DNA from: Gammaproteobacteria bacterium
GTDB taxonomy: Bacteria; Pseudomonadota; Gammaproteobacteria; Pseudomonadales; Alcanivoracaceae
Assembly (NCBI GenBank): GCA_018067045.1
Contig: JAGPVL010000038.1
Location: 62,001-126,000 of the forward strand
Reading direction: 5' to 3'
Length of the DNA: 64,000 nt
Part shown: piece after piece, positions 8,983-17,506 of the stretch
How the letters are laid out: each line of letters begins with the position of its first letter
How positions within the stretch are numbered: position 1 is the first letter of the stretch
Notes under the pieces: generated by a model
What the model saw: only the letters and a program-made list of their open reading frames with translations
Databases searched by the model: none
What the model was told of the DNA's origin: nothing
Made by a program: the position numbers and the translations under genes

Positions 8983-9327
8983 TTACGACTTTCTGCCTTT
9001 GCCGCCAGGGCCGAAGTTAATCGGGAAGTTTGAGACGTTGCTGCTACCGCTGCCGGCTTCGGTCACTTTGGCGATGCCTTCTTTTTCGACTTCATCAATA
9101 CGCACGATTGAGCTCATCGGGATAAAGGAGCGCTGCACGCCAGCAAATTCGTTCTTTAGACGCTCTTCGGACGGATCGACAACCATTTGTGAGCGCTCAC
9201 CAAAGAGAAATTCCTCAACCTCAATAAAGCCGTACAGGTCGCCTTGGTAAATATTGGCGGCATAGATCTCGTAGATCTGACCTTGATTGAGAAAAATTAC
9301 TTTGTAGATCTGTCGAGGAGAGGTCAT
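8983..9327 (-). CDS. DUF1820 family protein
   Basis: This 114-aa soluble protein begins MTSPRQIYKVIFLNQGQIYE and continues with YGFIEVEEFLFGER, matching the DUF1820 family. The family is conserved in Pseudomonas-type gammaproteobacteria; its biochemical role is unknown, although the fold is thought to be a small beta-rich domain. The reading frame extends upstream to 9612, but the homologous region starts at ATG 9327 (preceded by CGAAAA) and the added stretch has no protein-like character. The C-terminus is Gly/Lys-rich (GPGGKGRKS). Confidence 0.88.
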   Translation of the reverse strand: MTSPRQIYKVIFLNQGQIYEIYAANIYQGDLYGFIEVEEFLFGERSQMVVDPSEERLKNEFAGVQRSFIPMSSIVRIDEVEKEGIAKVTEAGSGSSNVSNFPINFGPGGKGRKS

Positions 9328-10043
9328 TTTTCGGTCCGGCGTATAACGGCTGATAGCATTTACGGTGATGGGGCGGCGTATCGCCCCGTGTGCTTTGCTG
9401 AGGCACGGCCACTCAAGCCTTTGTGTAAAAGGGCACGTGAGTGAGGCGCGCGAGCATAACATAGATGCGTCGCCTAGAAATCTATTATAGGCGGTGCAGC
9501 GGGTGGGCAAAAGGGCCGAAAAAATCACGAACTTGCTCAGGCGCGCGCCGGCAGATATCGGCTTCTGTATGTTTTTTATGCATGCATGTCGTTGTCGTGA
9601 TGAAACGTGCATCGCCGTCGGGGGAGTGCCGAGGAAAGTGTTTTTCTAGGAAGCTGAAAACTCGACAATAGCGGCCCGCAAAGATGCATAAAACCCGTGT
9701 TTTTCGTCTGGACTTTGCCATCCTGAATGACTAGAGTTAGCGCCCACAATGCAGGGTGGGGCGAAATGCCACACCTGAAACTCGGCAAGTGATTGAAAGC
9801 TATAGACTTTCTGTCAGTTTATTGGGTTTTGGGGGCTCGTGTCGTTTAGTCAATCCGATGACTGAGCGGCGAGAGCGGTATCCGCTTTTACGCCGTGGGT
9901 TTTATCATAATGAGCTTCATTATGGCAAAGTCGGCGTCACCATTAGCATCAATCCTGAAACGCTTTCCGGGCCGTTTGCGGCCAGCAAAAACCTGCGTTT
10001 GCCAACTGCGGCTGGCGCTTGGGGAAAACAGGGAGCTTACGCA
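9328..10043. other. Long non-coding upstream region of the cox operon
   Basis: No supported gene lies in these ~715 bp between DUF1820 and subunit II. Open frames here are short or have no protein character. The frame that runs into subunit II from 9756 is not needed, because the signal peptide starts at 10044. The region holds a perfect palindrome at 9906-9924 and presumably the cox promoter and a long 5' leader. Confidence 0.6.
9906..9924. promoter_or_regulatory. Perfect 8+3+8 palindrome upstream of cox operon
   Basis: cataatga-gct-tcattatg is a perfect inverted repeat about 120 bp before the subunit II start. It is not followed by a T-run, so an operator for a dimeric regulator is more likely than a terminator. 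The regulator is unknown. Confidence 0.4.
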
Positions 10044-11246
10044 ATGCCGTCAACACTGTTCCGCCGCGCGGCCACCGCGCTGACCCTGCTGATGATCAGC
10101 GGAGTTGGCCTTGCCAGCGACTGGACCGAAAGGTCCGACCACAATCTTCGCCCGGGTGTTACCCCGATCAGTCAGGACGTTTACGACCTGCATATGGCCA
10201 TCCTGTATGTCGTTTCGGCGATCGGTATTTTGGTCTTCGGTTTGATCATGTATTCGGTGTTTGCGCACCGACGCAGCAAGCGACCTAAGCCGGCTGATTT
10301 CCATGAGCACGTATTCCTTGAAATCCTGTGGACTGTGATTCCGTTCTTTATCCTCGTTGGCATGACCATACCTGCCACGAAGGTTCTGATCCGCATGGAT
10401 GACAGCAGCGCTTCTGAACTGGTTGTTAAGGTAACGGGCTATCGCTGGAAGTGGAGCTACGAGTACCTGACCTACCAAGACGACAATAATGTTGGCGTTA
10501 ACTTTTTCTCAAACTTGAAGACACCGGCAGAGCAGTTCAACCGCCCGGCGTTGGAAGCAGGTTTGTTTCCGTATGGCACCGCAGCTGAGAATTACGGCAA
10601 AGACGCGCCAGAAAAAGATCACAACTACATGCTTGACGTGGATAAGCCGTTGTACATCCCATCGGGTGTGAAGGTCCGTTTCTTGATTACCTCTGACGAC
10701 GTTATCCATTCTTTTTATATGCCGGACTTTGGTCTTAAGAAAGATGCCATTCCTGGTTTTGTGAATGAAGTCTGGACCAATGTGCCAGTGGGTAATGAAG
10801 GCACCTATTACGGTCAGTGCGCAGAGTTGTGTGGTAAGAATCACGCCTTTATGCCGATCGAAGTGCGTGTTGTTGCACAAGACGAGTTTGATGGTTGGTT
10901 AGCAGCTGAGAAAGAAAAAGCGGCATCTGGCCCAGATTTAACGCCATTTTCTAGCCTTGAATCTGCGCTAGAGTTGGGTCAGCAAAAATACGCTGCTTCT
11001 TGTGCGCTATGTCACGGTGCGAACGGCGAGGGCGGCATTGGACCAGCCTTTGTCGGTTCGGAAATGGCGACAAAGCCTGAGCATTTGCAGGAACATATCG
11101 ACGTGCTGGTGAATGGCCGTAATGCAATGCCAAGCTTTAAGGCGCAGTTAACGCCTCGGGATATTGCCGCCGTTATTACCTATGAGCGTAATGCTTGGGG
11201 TAACGACACTGGTGATCTTATTCAACCCGCCGACATCGCGAAGTAA
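10044..11246 (+). CDS. ctaC: Cytochrome c oxidase subunit II with fused cytochrome c domain
   Basis: Subunit II accepts electrons from cytochrome c through the binuclear CuA centre. The 400-aa protein has a signal peptide (first ~24 residues), two membrane helices (about 50-75 and 92-115), and a cupredoxin domain. CuA ligands are visible: His in VIHSFYMPDF and the block QCAELCGKNHAFM. From residue ~315 there is a class I cytochrome c domain with the heme motif CALCH and a likely axial Met in NAMPSF. This makes it a caa3-like subunit II. Start: ATG 10044 has GGGAG 8 bases upstream and begins the signal peptide. It is the first of four oxidase genes. Confidence 0.96.
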   Translation: MPSTLFRRAATALTLLMISGVGLASDWTERSDHNLRPGVTPISQDVYDLHMAILYVVSAIGILVFGLIMYSVFAHRRSKRPKPADFHEHVFLEILWTVIPFFILVGMTIPATKVLIRMDDSSASELVVKVTGYRWKWSYEYLTYQDDNNVGVNFFSNLKTPAEQFNRPALEAGLFPYGTAAENYGKDAPEKDHNYMLDVDKPLYIPSGVKVRFLITSDDVIHSFYMPDFGLKKDAIPGFVNEVWTNVPVGNEGTYYGQCAELCGKNHAFMPIEVRVVAQDEFDGWLAAEKEKAASGPDLTPFSSLESALELGQQKYAASCALCHGANGEGGIGPAFVGSEMATKPEHLQEHIDVLVNGRNAMPSFKAQLTPRDIAAVITYERNAWGNDTGDLIQPADIAK

Positions 11247-11257
11247 GGGGGACGACA

Positions 11258-12871
11258 ATGACTGCTACGACTGCAGAGCATCACGATCACCATGATGATC
11301 ATCATCACGCCCCGCATGGCCTAAAGCGTTGGTTGTTTTCAACCAACCATAAGGACATCGGTACACTTTATTTGTGGTTTAGTTTCGCCATGTTTCTGGT
11401 GGGCGGTCTGCTCGCGCTAGTGATTCGCGCAGAGCTGATGTACCCCGGTTTGCAGGTGGTAGATCCTGAGTTCTTTAATCAGATGACCACGGTTCACGGA
11501 CTGGTAATGGTCTTCGGTGCGATCATGCCAGCGTTTGTTGGTTTGGCGAACTGGATGATCCCGTTGATGATTGGTGCGCCAGATATGGCGTTGCCGCGCA
11601 TGAACAACTGGTCGTTCTGGATTCTGCCTTTTGCGTTCAGCATTCTGATTGGCTCTGTGCTGATGAGTGCGTTTGGTGCTGGTCACCCGTCTGCTCCGAA
11701 CTTCGGCTGGACGTTCTACGCGCCGCTGTCGACGACTTATGGTCCTGCGTCCACTGACTTGTTTATCTTGTCGGTGCACATGATGGGTATCTCTTCCATC
11801 ATGGGTGCGATTAACGTTGTGGTAACCGTCTTCAACTTGCGTGCCCCAGGCATGACACTGATGAAGATGCCGCTGTTCGTTTGGACTTGGTTGATTACCG
11901 CGTTCTTGTTGATTGCCGTTATGCCGGTACTGGCGGGCGCGGTCACTATGATGTTGACCGATCGTCACTTCGGCACCGACTTCTTTAATGCGGCTGGTGG
12001 CGGTGATCCCGTGTTGTTCCAGCACGTGTTTTGGTTCTTCGGTCACCCTGAAGTTTACATCATGATTCTGCCAAGCTTCGGTATCGTTTCGTCGATTATT
12101 CCGGTGTTTGCGCGCAAGCCACTGTTTGGTTATGCCTCGATGGTTTACGCCACCGCGTCGATCGCGTTGTTGTCGTTCGTTGTGTGGGCACACCATATGT
12201 TCACCGTTGGCATGCCGTTGGCCGGTACATTGTTCTTTATGTACATGACCATGCTGATTTCCGTTCCGACCGGTGTAAAAGTGTTTAACTGGATCGCGAC
12301 GATGTGGCGCGGATCGCTAACGTTTGAGTTGCCGATGAAGTGGGCGCTCGCGTTTGTGATTCTGTTCACCTGTGGTGGCTTGTCGGGTTTGATGCTGGCG
12401 ATTACGCCGGCGGACTTCCAATACCACGACACCTACTTTGTAGTGGCGCACTTCCATTACGTGTTGGTTTCGGGTGCGGTGTTCTCGATTATGGCGGCGG
12501 CGTACTACTGGTTGCCTAAATGGTCGGGCGTGATGCCAAACAAGATCTTGGGTGAGGTGCATTTCTGGTTCTCATTGTTGTCGGTGAACCTGCTGTTCTT
12601 CCCAATGCACTTTGTTGGTCTTGCTGGTATGCCGCGCCGTTATGCGGACTACGCGTTGCAATTTACCGATTATAATTTCTGGATTTCTATTGGTGCTTTC
12701 TGGTTCGGCGCGTCACAGTTGATCTTCTTGGCTGTTGCTGTGCTGTGCTGCATGAAGAAAGGCGAAAAAGCTCCGATGAATCCATGGAACGCGCCAGAAG
12801 AAGATTTGGAGTGGACCGTGCCTTCACCAGCACCTTTCCACACCTTTGATACACCGCCTGTTATTAAGTAA
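11258..12871 (+). CDS. ctaD: Cytochrome c oxidase subunit I (aa3 type)
   Basis: This is the catalytic heme-copper subunit: it binds heme a and the heme a3-CuB centre, reduces O2 and pumps protons. The 537-aa protein has twelve membrane helices. Key sites are TVHGLVMVFGAIMP (heme a ligand), the D-channel Glu plus His-Tyr region WFFGHPEVYI, CuB ligands in AHHMFTVG, and HDTYFVVAHFHYVL (heme ligands). The Glu in HPEVY places it in the A1 class. The N-terminus is unusually His-rich (EHHDHHDDHHHAPHG). It lies 11 bp after subunit II. A long antisense frame across it is a shadow of biased codon use. Confidence 0.97.
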   Translation: MTATTAEHHDHHDDHHHAPHGLKRWLFSTNHKDIGTLYLWFSFAMFLVGGLLALVIRAELMYPGLQVVDPEFFNQMTTVHGLVMVFGAIMPAFVGLANWMIPLMIGAPDMALPRMNNWSFWILPFAFSILIGSVLMSAFGAGHPSAPNFGWTFYAPLSTTYGPASTDLFILSVHMMGISSIMGAINVVVTVFNLRAPGMTLMKMPLFVWTWLITAFLLIAVMPVLAGAVTMMLTDRHFGTDFFNAAGGGDPVLFQHVFWFFGHPEVYIMILPSFGIVSSIIPVFARKPLFGYASMVYATASIALLSFVVWAHHMFTVGMPLAGTLFFMYMTMLISVPTGVKVFNWIATMWRGSLTFELPMKWALAFVILFTCGGLSGLMLAITPADFQYHDTYFVVAHFHYVLVSGAVFSIMAAAYYWLPKWSGVMPNKILGEVHFWFSLLSVNLLFFPMHFVGLAGMPRRYADYALQFTDYNFWISIGAFWFGASQLIFLAVAVLCCMKKGEKAPMNPWNAPEEDLEWTVPSPAPFHTFDTPPVIK

Positions 12872-12902
12872 AGCAGGTCGTTAGGCATACAGGAGCGGGT
12901 CA

Positions 12903-13487
12903 GTGGCAGAGCAGCCGAACCTTGAAGATCGCATTAGTGGCACACTGAAAAAGTTGCTGATTGCATCGGTGCTAATGTTTGGGTTTGGCTTTGCGCTGGT
13001 TCCGCTCTACGACGTTATTTGCGACGTCACCGGATTAAATGGCAAGACAAATAGCAGCGCGGCGGCAGAATCGAAAGAAGTTGATGCGTCGCGCACGGTT
13101 CGGGTGCAGTTTGTGACTCAAACCAATGCTGATATGCCCTGGGAGTTTCGCCCTGAAGTACGCAGCGTAGAGCTGCATCCTGGCGAAATTAAACTGGTGC
13201 AGTTCTTTGCCAAAAACGAAGCTGCCGATACCGTTATTGGTCAGGCGATTCCGTCGGTGACGCCGGGTGTTGCAGCGTCGTATTTAAAGAAGACCCAGTG
13301 TTTTTGCTTTAACCAGCAAACATTGGCAGGTGGTAAGTCCATGGATATGCCAGTGATCTTTTATTTGGATCCAGCTATTCCGAAGCATATTACCGAGCTA
13401 ACGCTTTCTTACACGCTGTATAACGTCACCGAACGTGAGCAGCAGAAGAGTAAAGATGTGGCTGTTCATCGCGGCAGTCAGTTCTGA
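12903..13487 (+). CDS. ctaG: Cytochrome c oxidase assembly protein Cox11/CtaG
   Basis: CtaG/Cox11 delivers copper to the CuB site of subunit I. The 194-aa protein has one N-terminal membrane anchor (about residues 18-38) containing the family signature FALVPLYDVICDVTGLNG, and a periplasmic Ig-like domain with the copper motif CFCFNQQ near residue 137. The start is GTG 12903, with AGGAG about 8 bases upstream. It is located between subunits I and III, the usual order in Pseudomonas-like genomes. Confidence 0.95.
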   Translation: MAEQPNLEDRISGTLKKLLIASVLMFGFGFALVPLYDVICDVTGLNGKTNSSAAAESKEVDASRTVRVQFVTQTNADMPWEFRPEVRSVELHPGEIKLVQFFAKNEAADTVIGQAIPSVTPGVAASYLKKTQCFCFNQQTLAGGKSMDMPVIFYLDPAIPKHITELTLSYTLYNVTEREQQKSKDVAVHRGSQF

Positions 13488-13502
13488 CAGGAGAAGGGTC
13501 CC

Positions 13503-14402
13503 ATGGCAGACAGCAGTAACAAATATTATGTACCGGAAAGCAGCCCATGGCCCCTGAGTGGCTCTATCGGTCTGTTTATGATCGCGCTTGGCGCCGGAAA
13601 CTTTATTCAGCAGAGCACAGACTTCGGTCAAGACGTGCTGAAGCATCAGGGCACGGGAGCGGGTTGGCTGCTATTGGCTGGTGCGCTGTGGTTGATTGCG
13701 ACACTGTTTTTCTGGTGGCGTGACACCATTAAGGAATCCATTTCAGGATTGCACGAAGGCCGTCTCAGTGGCTCATACCGCCAAGGTATGGTGTGGTTTA
13801 TTTTCTCTGAAGTGATGTTCTTTTCGGCATTCTTTGGCGCGATGTTTTATGCCCGTTGGTTGATCGTTCCGTGGTTGGCGGGCGAAGGCAACAACGCGAT
13901 GACCCATGAATTACTCTGGCCGAACTTTCAGGCCTATTGGCCGCTGACGACCACGCCTGATGGTCGTACAACGCAAGCAATGGGCGCTTGGGGTTTGCCT
14001 GCCATTAACACCGCGATTCTGTTGGTGTCTTCATTGACGTTGACCATTGCGCATCACTCTTTGATCGCAGGTGAGCGCGGCAAGCTTATTATTTTCCAAG
14101 GTATTACCGTTGTTCTCGGCATTATCTTTTTGTGCTTGCAGGTAGAAGAATATATTCACGCCTATCAGCATATGGGATTGACGCTTAATTCCGGTATTTA
14201 CGGCAGCTTGTTCTTCTTGCTAACGGGCTTCCATGGCATGCACGTGACCATGGGTACGGTCATGCTGCTGATTATGTTCTTGCGTATCTTGAAGGGACAC
14301 TTCAGCAAGGATAATCACTTCGCCTATGAGGCTGCAGCCTGGTACTGGCATTTCGTTGATGTAGTGTGGTTGTTCCTTTACATCTGCGTCTACTGGCTCT
14401 AA
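13503..14402 (+). CDS. ctaE: Cytochrome c oxidase subunit III
   Basis: This 299-aa protein has seven membrane helices. Subunit III stabilises the oxidase and supports proton uptake. Typical subunit III segments are WWRDTIKES, VMFFSAFFGAMFYARW, LLVSSLTLTIAHHSL, GFHGMHVTMG and the C-terminal WYWHFVDVVWLFLYICVYW. It begins 15 bp after ctaG with GGAGAAGG as ribosome site, and it is the last gene before a strong terminator. Confidence 0.96.
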   Translation: MADSSNKYYVPESSPWPLSGSIGLFMIALGAGNFIQQSTDFGQDVLKHQGTGAGWLLLAGALWLIATLFFWWRDTIKESISGLHEGRLSGSYRQGMVWFIFSEVMFFSAFFGAMFYARWLIVPWLAGEGNNAMTHELLWPNFQAYWPLTTTPDGRTTQAMGAWGLPAINTAILLVSSLTLTIAHHSLIAGERGKLIIFQGITVVLGIIFLCLQVEEYIHAYQHMGLTLNSGIYGSLFFLLTGFHGMHVTMGTVMLLIMFLRILKGHFSKDNHFAYEAAAWYWHFVDVVWLFLYICVYWL

Positions 14403-14460
14403 GCGAGTAGAAAAAAGGGCCTCATTGAGGCACTGTTGTCCCACAGTTGAACGAACCCGA

Positions 14461-14490
14461 AGCGGAGCTTGTCATGAGCTCCGCTTTTTT
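14461..14490 (+). terminator. Rho-independent terminator after cox operon
   Basis: A perfect 9-bp stem, agcggagct ... agctccgct, with a 7-nt loop, is followed by six T. It lies ~60 bp after the subunit III stop. A related hairpin occurs in the inverted module of the second repeat copy near 60078-60100. Confidence 0.9.
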
Positions 14491-14787
14491 ATCGTCTTCT
14501 TGATTTGATATGCCGTGTTTCGCCTGCAGGCGACTGACTTTTCTTGATTCGCTTCGCTCACCCTGTGGGCCGCACTAACGTGCGTTCGCCTTCACTGCGT
14601 TCAGGCCGTGCTTGCCCAAAGAAAAGTAAGCAAAAGAAAGGTTCATCGCGGATTTCCAGGAAACGCCCGATGAGTCATCAAAACATTCAAGTGAATTCGG
14701 CAGCAGCATTGGCTCCTGCAAGACTGGCAACATCAAGACTTTTGCCGGAGCGCGCCCTGCAAGCGAACAGCCGCAAGCCCCAAGACT

Positions 14788-14874
14788 CGCCTGCAAGCAG
14801 CCTCCCACAGGCCCCCCTACACTGCGGCACCATCTCAAATTTCTGCTCACCTTGTGGGAGGCTGCTTGCAGGCG
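14788..14874. repeat. REPIN-like inverted REP pair (class 1)
   Basis: The 22-nt word cgcctgcaagcagcctccca (plus ca) at 14788-14809 is repeated as its exact reverse complement at 14853-14874. The same pair is found at 59759-59845. It resembles the REP families of Pseudomonas (tgtgggag...gcttgc...gcgat). Confidence 0.8.
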
Positions 14875-15000
14875 ATCTTTCCCGAGCAAACGCAGCGCAG
14901 TCGCCGCGTAAGAAAAGGTCCTTCAGGCTTTTCCCGGAAATCCGCGATGAACCTTTTTTTATGCCTGTTTTTTTGTCAAAGCGCCTCCGTCTCAAAAAAA

Positions 15001-15231
15001 TCAGGTGCGGCGATTTTTGCTGTGCAGGGTAATGACGCCCAGCCGATGGTCATTGGTTTGCGCCACAACAGCTTGCCGGTGGGGCAGTACAGCCGGCAGA
15101 GCGCCTGCTGGCGAGGACGTGCTGCTATTGAGGTTGCTATGGCGTTGATAGGTGTTCGTCTCCGCGCCGGCCTGACCGAGCCATGCGACGGCGGTGATGG
15201 CAATAAATCGATTGATAATGTGCGCTTTCAT
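15001..15231 (-). CDS. Small exported hypothetical protein
   Basis: This 76-aa product has a clear signal peptide (MKAHIINRFIAITAVAWLGQ, then AGAET, predicted cleavage after AGA). ATG 15231 is preceded by GGGAGAAAGGC, a strong ribosome site. The mature part is ~52 residues, polar and Ser/Thr/Ala/Pro-rich, without cysteines. I do not recognise a family. It is isolated: composite repeat copy A ends 40 bp beyond its stop, and a long empty region lies upstream. The signal peptide and ribosome site are the evidence for a real gene. Confidence 0.6.
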   Translation of the reverse strand: MKAHIINRFIAITAVAWLGQAGAETNTYQRHSNLNSSTSSPAGALPAVLPHRQAVVAQTNDHRLGVITLHSKNRRT

Positions 15232-15843
15232 GCCTTTCTCCCTGTTACATGTGCTTAATCATGATCATGGTAGCCATGTTTGTGTGCGTAACGGTAAGTG
15301 AGAGTCGAAGGGCGGCGAAATGGTTTCCGTCAAAATGTATGTAAATGTTGTTGTGTGGACTGTATTGGCAAATGGTGTGATGTTCTGCACGCTCGCGCGG
15401 CGGTCTAGGTCAACCAGATAGCGGGTGAGTGTGTGGTTGTGCTCATTAGCTTAGCCATTTTATCTCATCCTTATAGCGTATTTTTCGCGTAAAAGTGGCG
15501 TTTAATAGCGCTCTGTCAGACTATTAACGCTGTGATCTTGTTCTCAATTTGGCCGCGCTTTACCATGCGCCCACCATACGTCTTTTTGTGTCTTACCAGC
15601 CTCCTTTGACAGTCGTGTTGCGCGCTGCCTTGCGAAACGGGGTTTGCGTTACAAGCACCGCAGATCGGCTTGGTTGACAGTCTTCGCGTTGGCAACGTCG
15701 TCAATATTTCCGGGCAAGTAGCGGTGATGGTGTCATTAATGCCGTAGTGATGGTCATCGCGGCAAGGTAAAATGCCACGCAGATAGCAAGAATGTCGCGA
15801 CACGACCTTGTCGTAAGTGTTGCGAGATAAAGGGAAGGATTCC
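15232..15843. other. Intergenic region without recognisable gene
   Basis: About 610 bp separate the small exported gene from the flippase gene. The open frames are short and have no protein-like features or ribosome sites. No clear hairpin with a T-run was seen. It presumably holds divergent promoters. Confidence 0.5.
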
Positions 15844-17310
15844 GTGCAAATAAGAAGTCTATTACACCACGTTTCGAATTATTCGCTCGGTTCACTTGTC
15901 GTGACGTTGGCCGGATTTATTTCCTTCCCCATTCTGACTCGCTTATTAGGCGTAGATGATTACGGCAACATGAGCCTTGTTGCGGTAACACTGACGTTCC
16001 TCGTTGCCGTTGGAAAGCTGGGGCTTCAGCATTCCGCGATTATGTTCTATTCAGAAACGCGCGCTGGAAAGAACGAATGGAATATTTCGCAATATTTTTC
16101 CACGGTTATTCTCGGGATGTGTGCCAGTGGCGCATTGGTGACTGCGTGTTGGCTCGTTATCTGTATTACCGCCGAAAATGTTTTTTGGGATCACCCAACG
16201 ATAGTCGATATTTTTATTGTCGCTTCACCGCTTATTTTGACGCGTGTAATACAGAGTGGTCTGAATAGCATTCTCCGCGCCCAAGAGCGCAGCGGTTTGA
16301 CAGCGATTTATTCCGTGTTATGGCGCTACGGCAATTTGGTCTTTGTGATTGGCGGGATGCTGCTCATTGAAGCCTCGCTAAAGGTCTTCTTCATTGCGAC
16401 GGTCGCCGCGGAAAGCGTCGTGCTATTAGCGATGGCCTACACTGTTCTTAGTCGCGAAAAAATCCACGTATCTCTGTTCTCCTCGAAACTTTATCGCTAC
16501 ATGGCGTTATTCGGTTTGCCCATGCTGGGTTACGAAATGTCTGGCATCTTTGCGAGCATGGGCGATCGCTATGTGATCAAGCTCGTGCTCGGCGCTGAGG
16601 CGCTGGGTAAGTACGCGGCGGCCTATAATCTGTCTGAGTACGTATCAGCGATTATTGTGAGCTCTTTGGCCGCGGCCATCTTACCGATGTATTTACGTAT
16701 TTGGTCAGAGCGAGGGCGTGAGGCAACTGAAGAGTTTCTTGCGAAGTCATTGCGCATTTATGTGTTTGCTGCGATTCCCGTTGCATTCGGCTTTTCGGCG
16801 GTCGCGGATAACTTTATCGCGATTATGGCATCTGAGGCATACAGAGAGGGCGCTGTGGCAGTCCCGTATGTTGTCATGGGAATGATAGTAGATGGGGCGA
16901 TTATTATTCTGGCTGCGGGTCTCTATCTTAAAAAGGATAGTAAGCGGCTAATGCTGGCGTTGGGCTTTTCTTCAGTGTTGAACCTAGCGTTAAACATCAT
17001 ATTGGTGCCAAAGCTCGGCATTAAAGGCGCTGCGATTGCGACGCTGGCAACATATTGCGTATTTGCTTATGTCGCTTGGAGAATGTCCTCTCGTATCATT
17101 GCTATCGCACTGCCGTGGAAGCCGGTGCTACGTTACGGCTCCTTCTCGTTGGCAATGTATTGGGTGGTAGGGCTGGTGTCGGTTGAGGGAGAGGTTTTGT
17201 CGCTGATGAGTAAAGTCTGCGTGGGCGGCGTCTTTTATGGCGTGCTGATTCTCCTATTTGATCGCGACGCTCAGCAGATGTTGCGACAGCTTTTACGCCG
17301 CGAGGATTGA
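15844..17310 (+). CDS. Wzx-like polysaccharide flippase (MATE/MOP superfamily)
   Basis: This ~488-aa protein has about 12-14 membrane segments and begins HHVSNYSLGSLVVTLAGFISFPILTRLLG..DDYG. That is the typical N-terminus of oligosaccharide flippases, with the conserved PILTR and YG motifs. Such proteins move lipid-linked sugar units across the inner membrane. Start: the frame opens at GTG 15817, but GTG 15844 has GGGAAGG 5 bases before it and fits the family N-terminus better. The next gene is a GT4 glycosyltransferase. No other polysaccharide genes are nearby, so the product is unknown. Confidence 0.87.
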   Translation: MQIRSLLHHVSNYSLGSLVVTLAGFISFPILTRLLGVDDYGNMSLVAVTLTFLVAVGKLGLQHSAIMFYSETRAGKNEWNISQYFSTVILGMCASGALVTACWLVICITAENVFWDHPTIVDIFIVASPLILTRVIQSGLNSILRAQERSGLTAIYSVLWRYGNLVFVIGGMLLIEASLKVFFIATVAAESVVLLAMAYTVLSREKIHVSLFSSKLYRYMALFGLPMLGYEMSGIFASMGDRYVIKLVLGAEALGKYAAAYNLSEYVSAIIVSSLAAAILPMYLRIWSERGREATEEFLAKSLRIYVFAAIPVAFGFSAVADNFIAIMASEAYREGAVAVPYVVMGMIVDGAIIILAAGLYLKKDSKRLMLALGFSSVLNLALNIILVPKLGIKGAAIATLATYCVFAYVAWRMSSRIIAIALPWKPVLRYGSFSLAMYWVVGLVSVEGEVLSLMSKVCVGGVFYGVLILLFDRDAQQMLRQLLRRED

Positions 17311-17506
17311 TTTATTGGGCTCTCTTAATGTTAGGCGGTTGGCGATTTTTATGTGGGATGTTGATGCCAACGCTTTTTTAAGACGACGAAAAAACGTTCC
17401 AATAAAGAGCGCCATGGCTTTGAGCTTTGGTAATCATTAAGTGACGGATATTACTGGCCGCCTAGCTTGCGCCCCATATTGAGCTTTTTGCTAAGGAATT
17501 AGGCAC

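Larger units (their letters stand above)
14411..14962. repeat. Composite dispersed repeat, copy A
   Basis: There are two modules. Module 1 (14411-14637) begins AAAAAAGGGCC, carries a terminator hairpin, and ends with the motif CCCAAAGAAAAGTAAGC. Module 2 (14637-14962) is bounded by ~26-bp inverted termini (14637-14663 and 14930-14955, both containing TTCATCGCGGATTTCC or its complement) and contains a REPIN. A second copy lies at 59557-60151 with module 1 inverted relative to module 2. Reading frames across it are not genes. Confidence 0.8.

Noticed and set aside
9756-10043. N-terminal extension of subunit II by 96 codons
   Set aside because: The extension has no protein-like character, while the signal peptide with a good ribosome site starts at 10044.
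11417-12196. 259-codon open frame on the minus strand
   Set aside because: It lies wholly inside the subunit I gene, has low-complexity His/Arg/Asn-rich composition, and no ribosome site. It is an antisense shadow of biased codon use.
14544-15032. 162-codon plus-strand frame
   Set aside because: It runs through the composite repeat and REPIN arms. A similar frame appears in copy B, as expected for shared repeat sequence rather than a gene.
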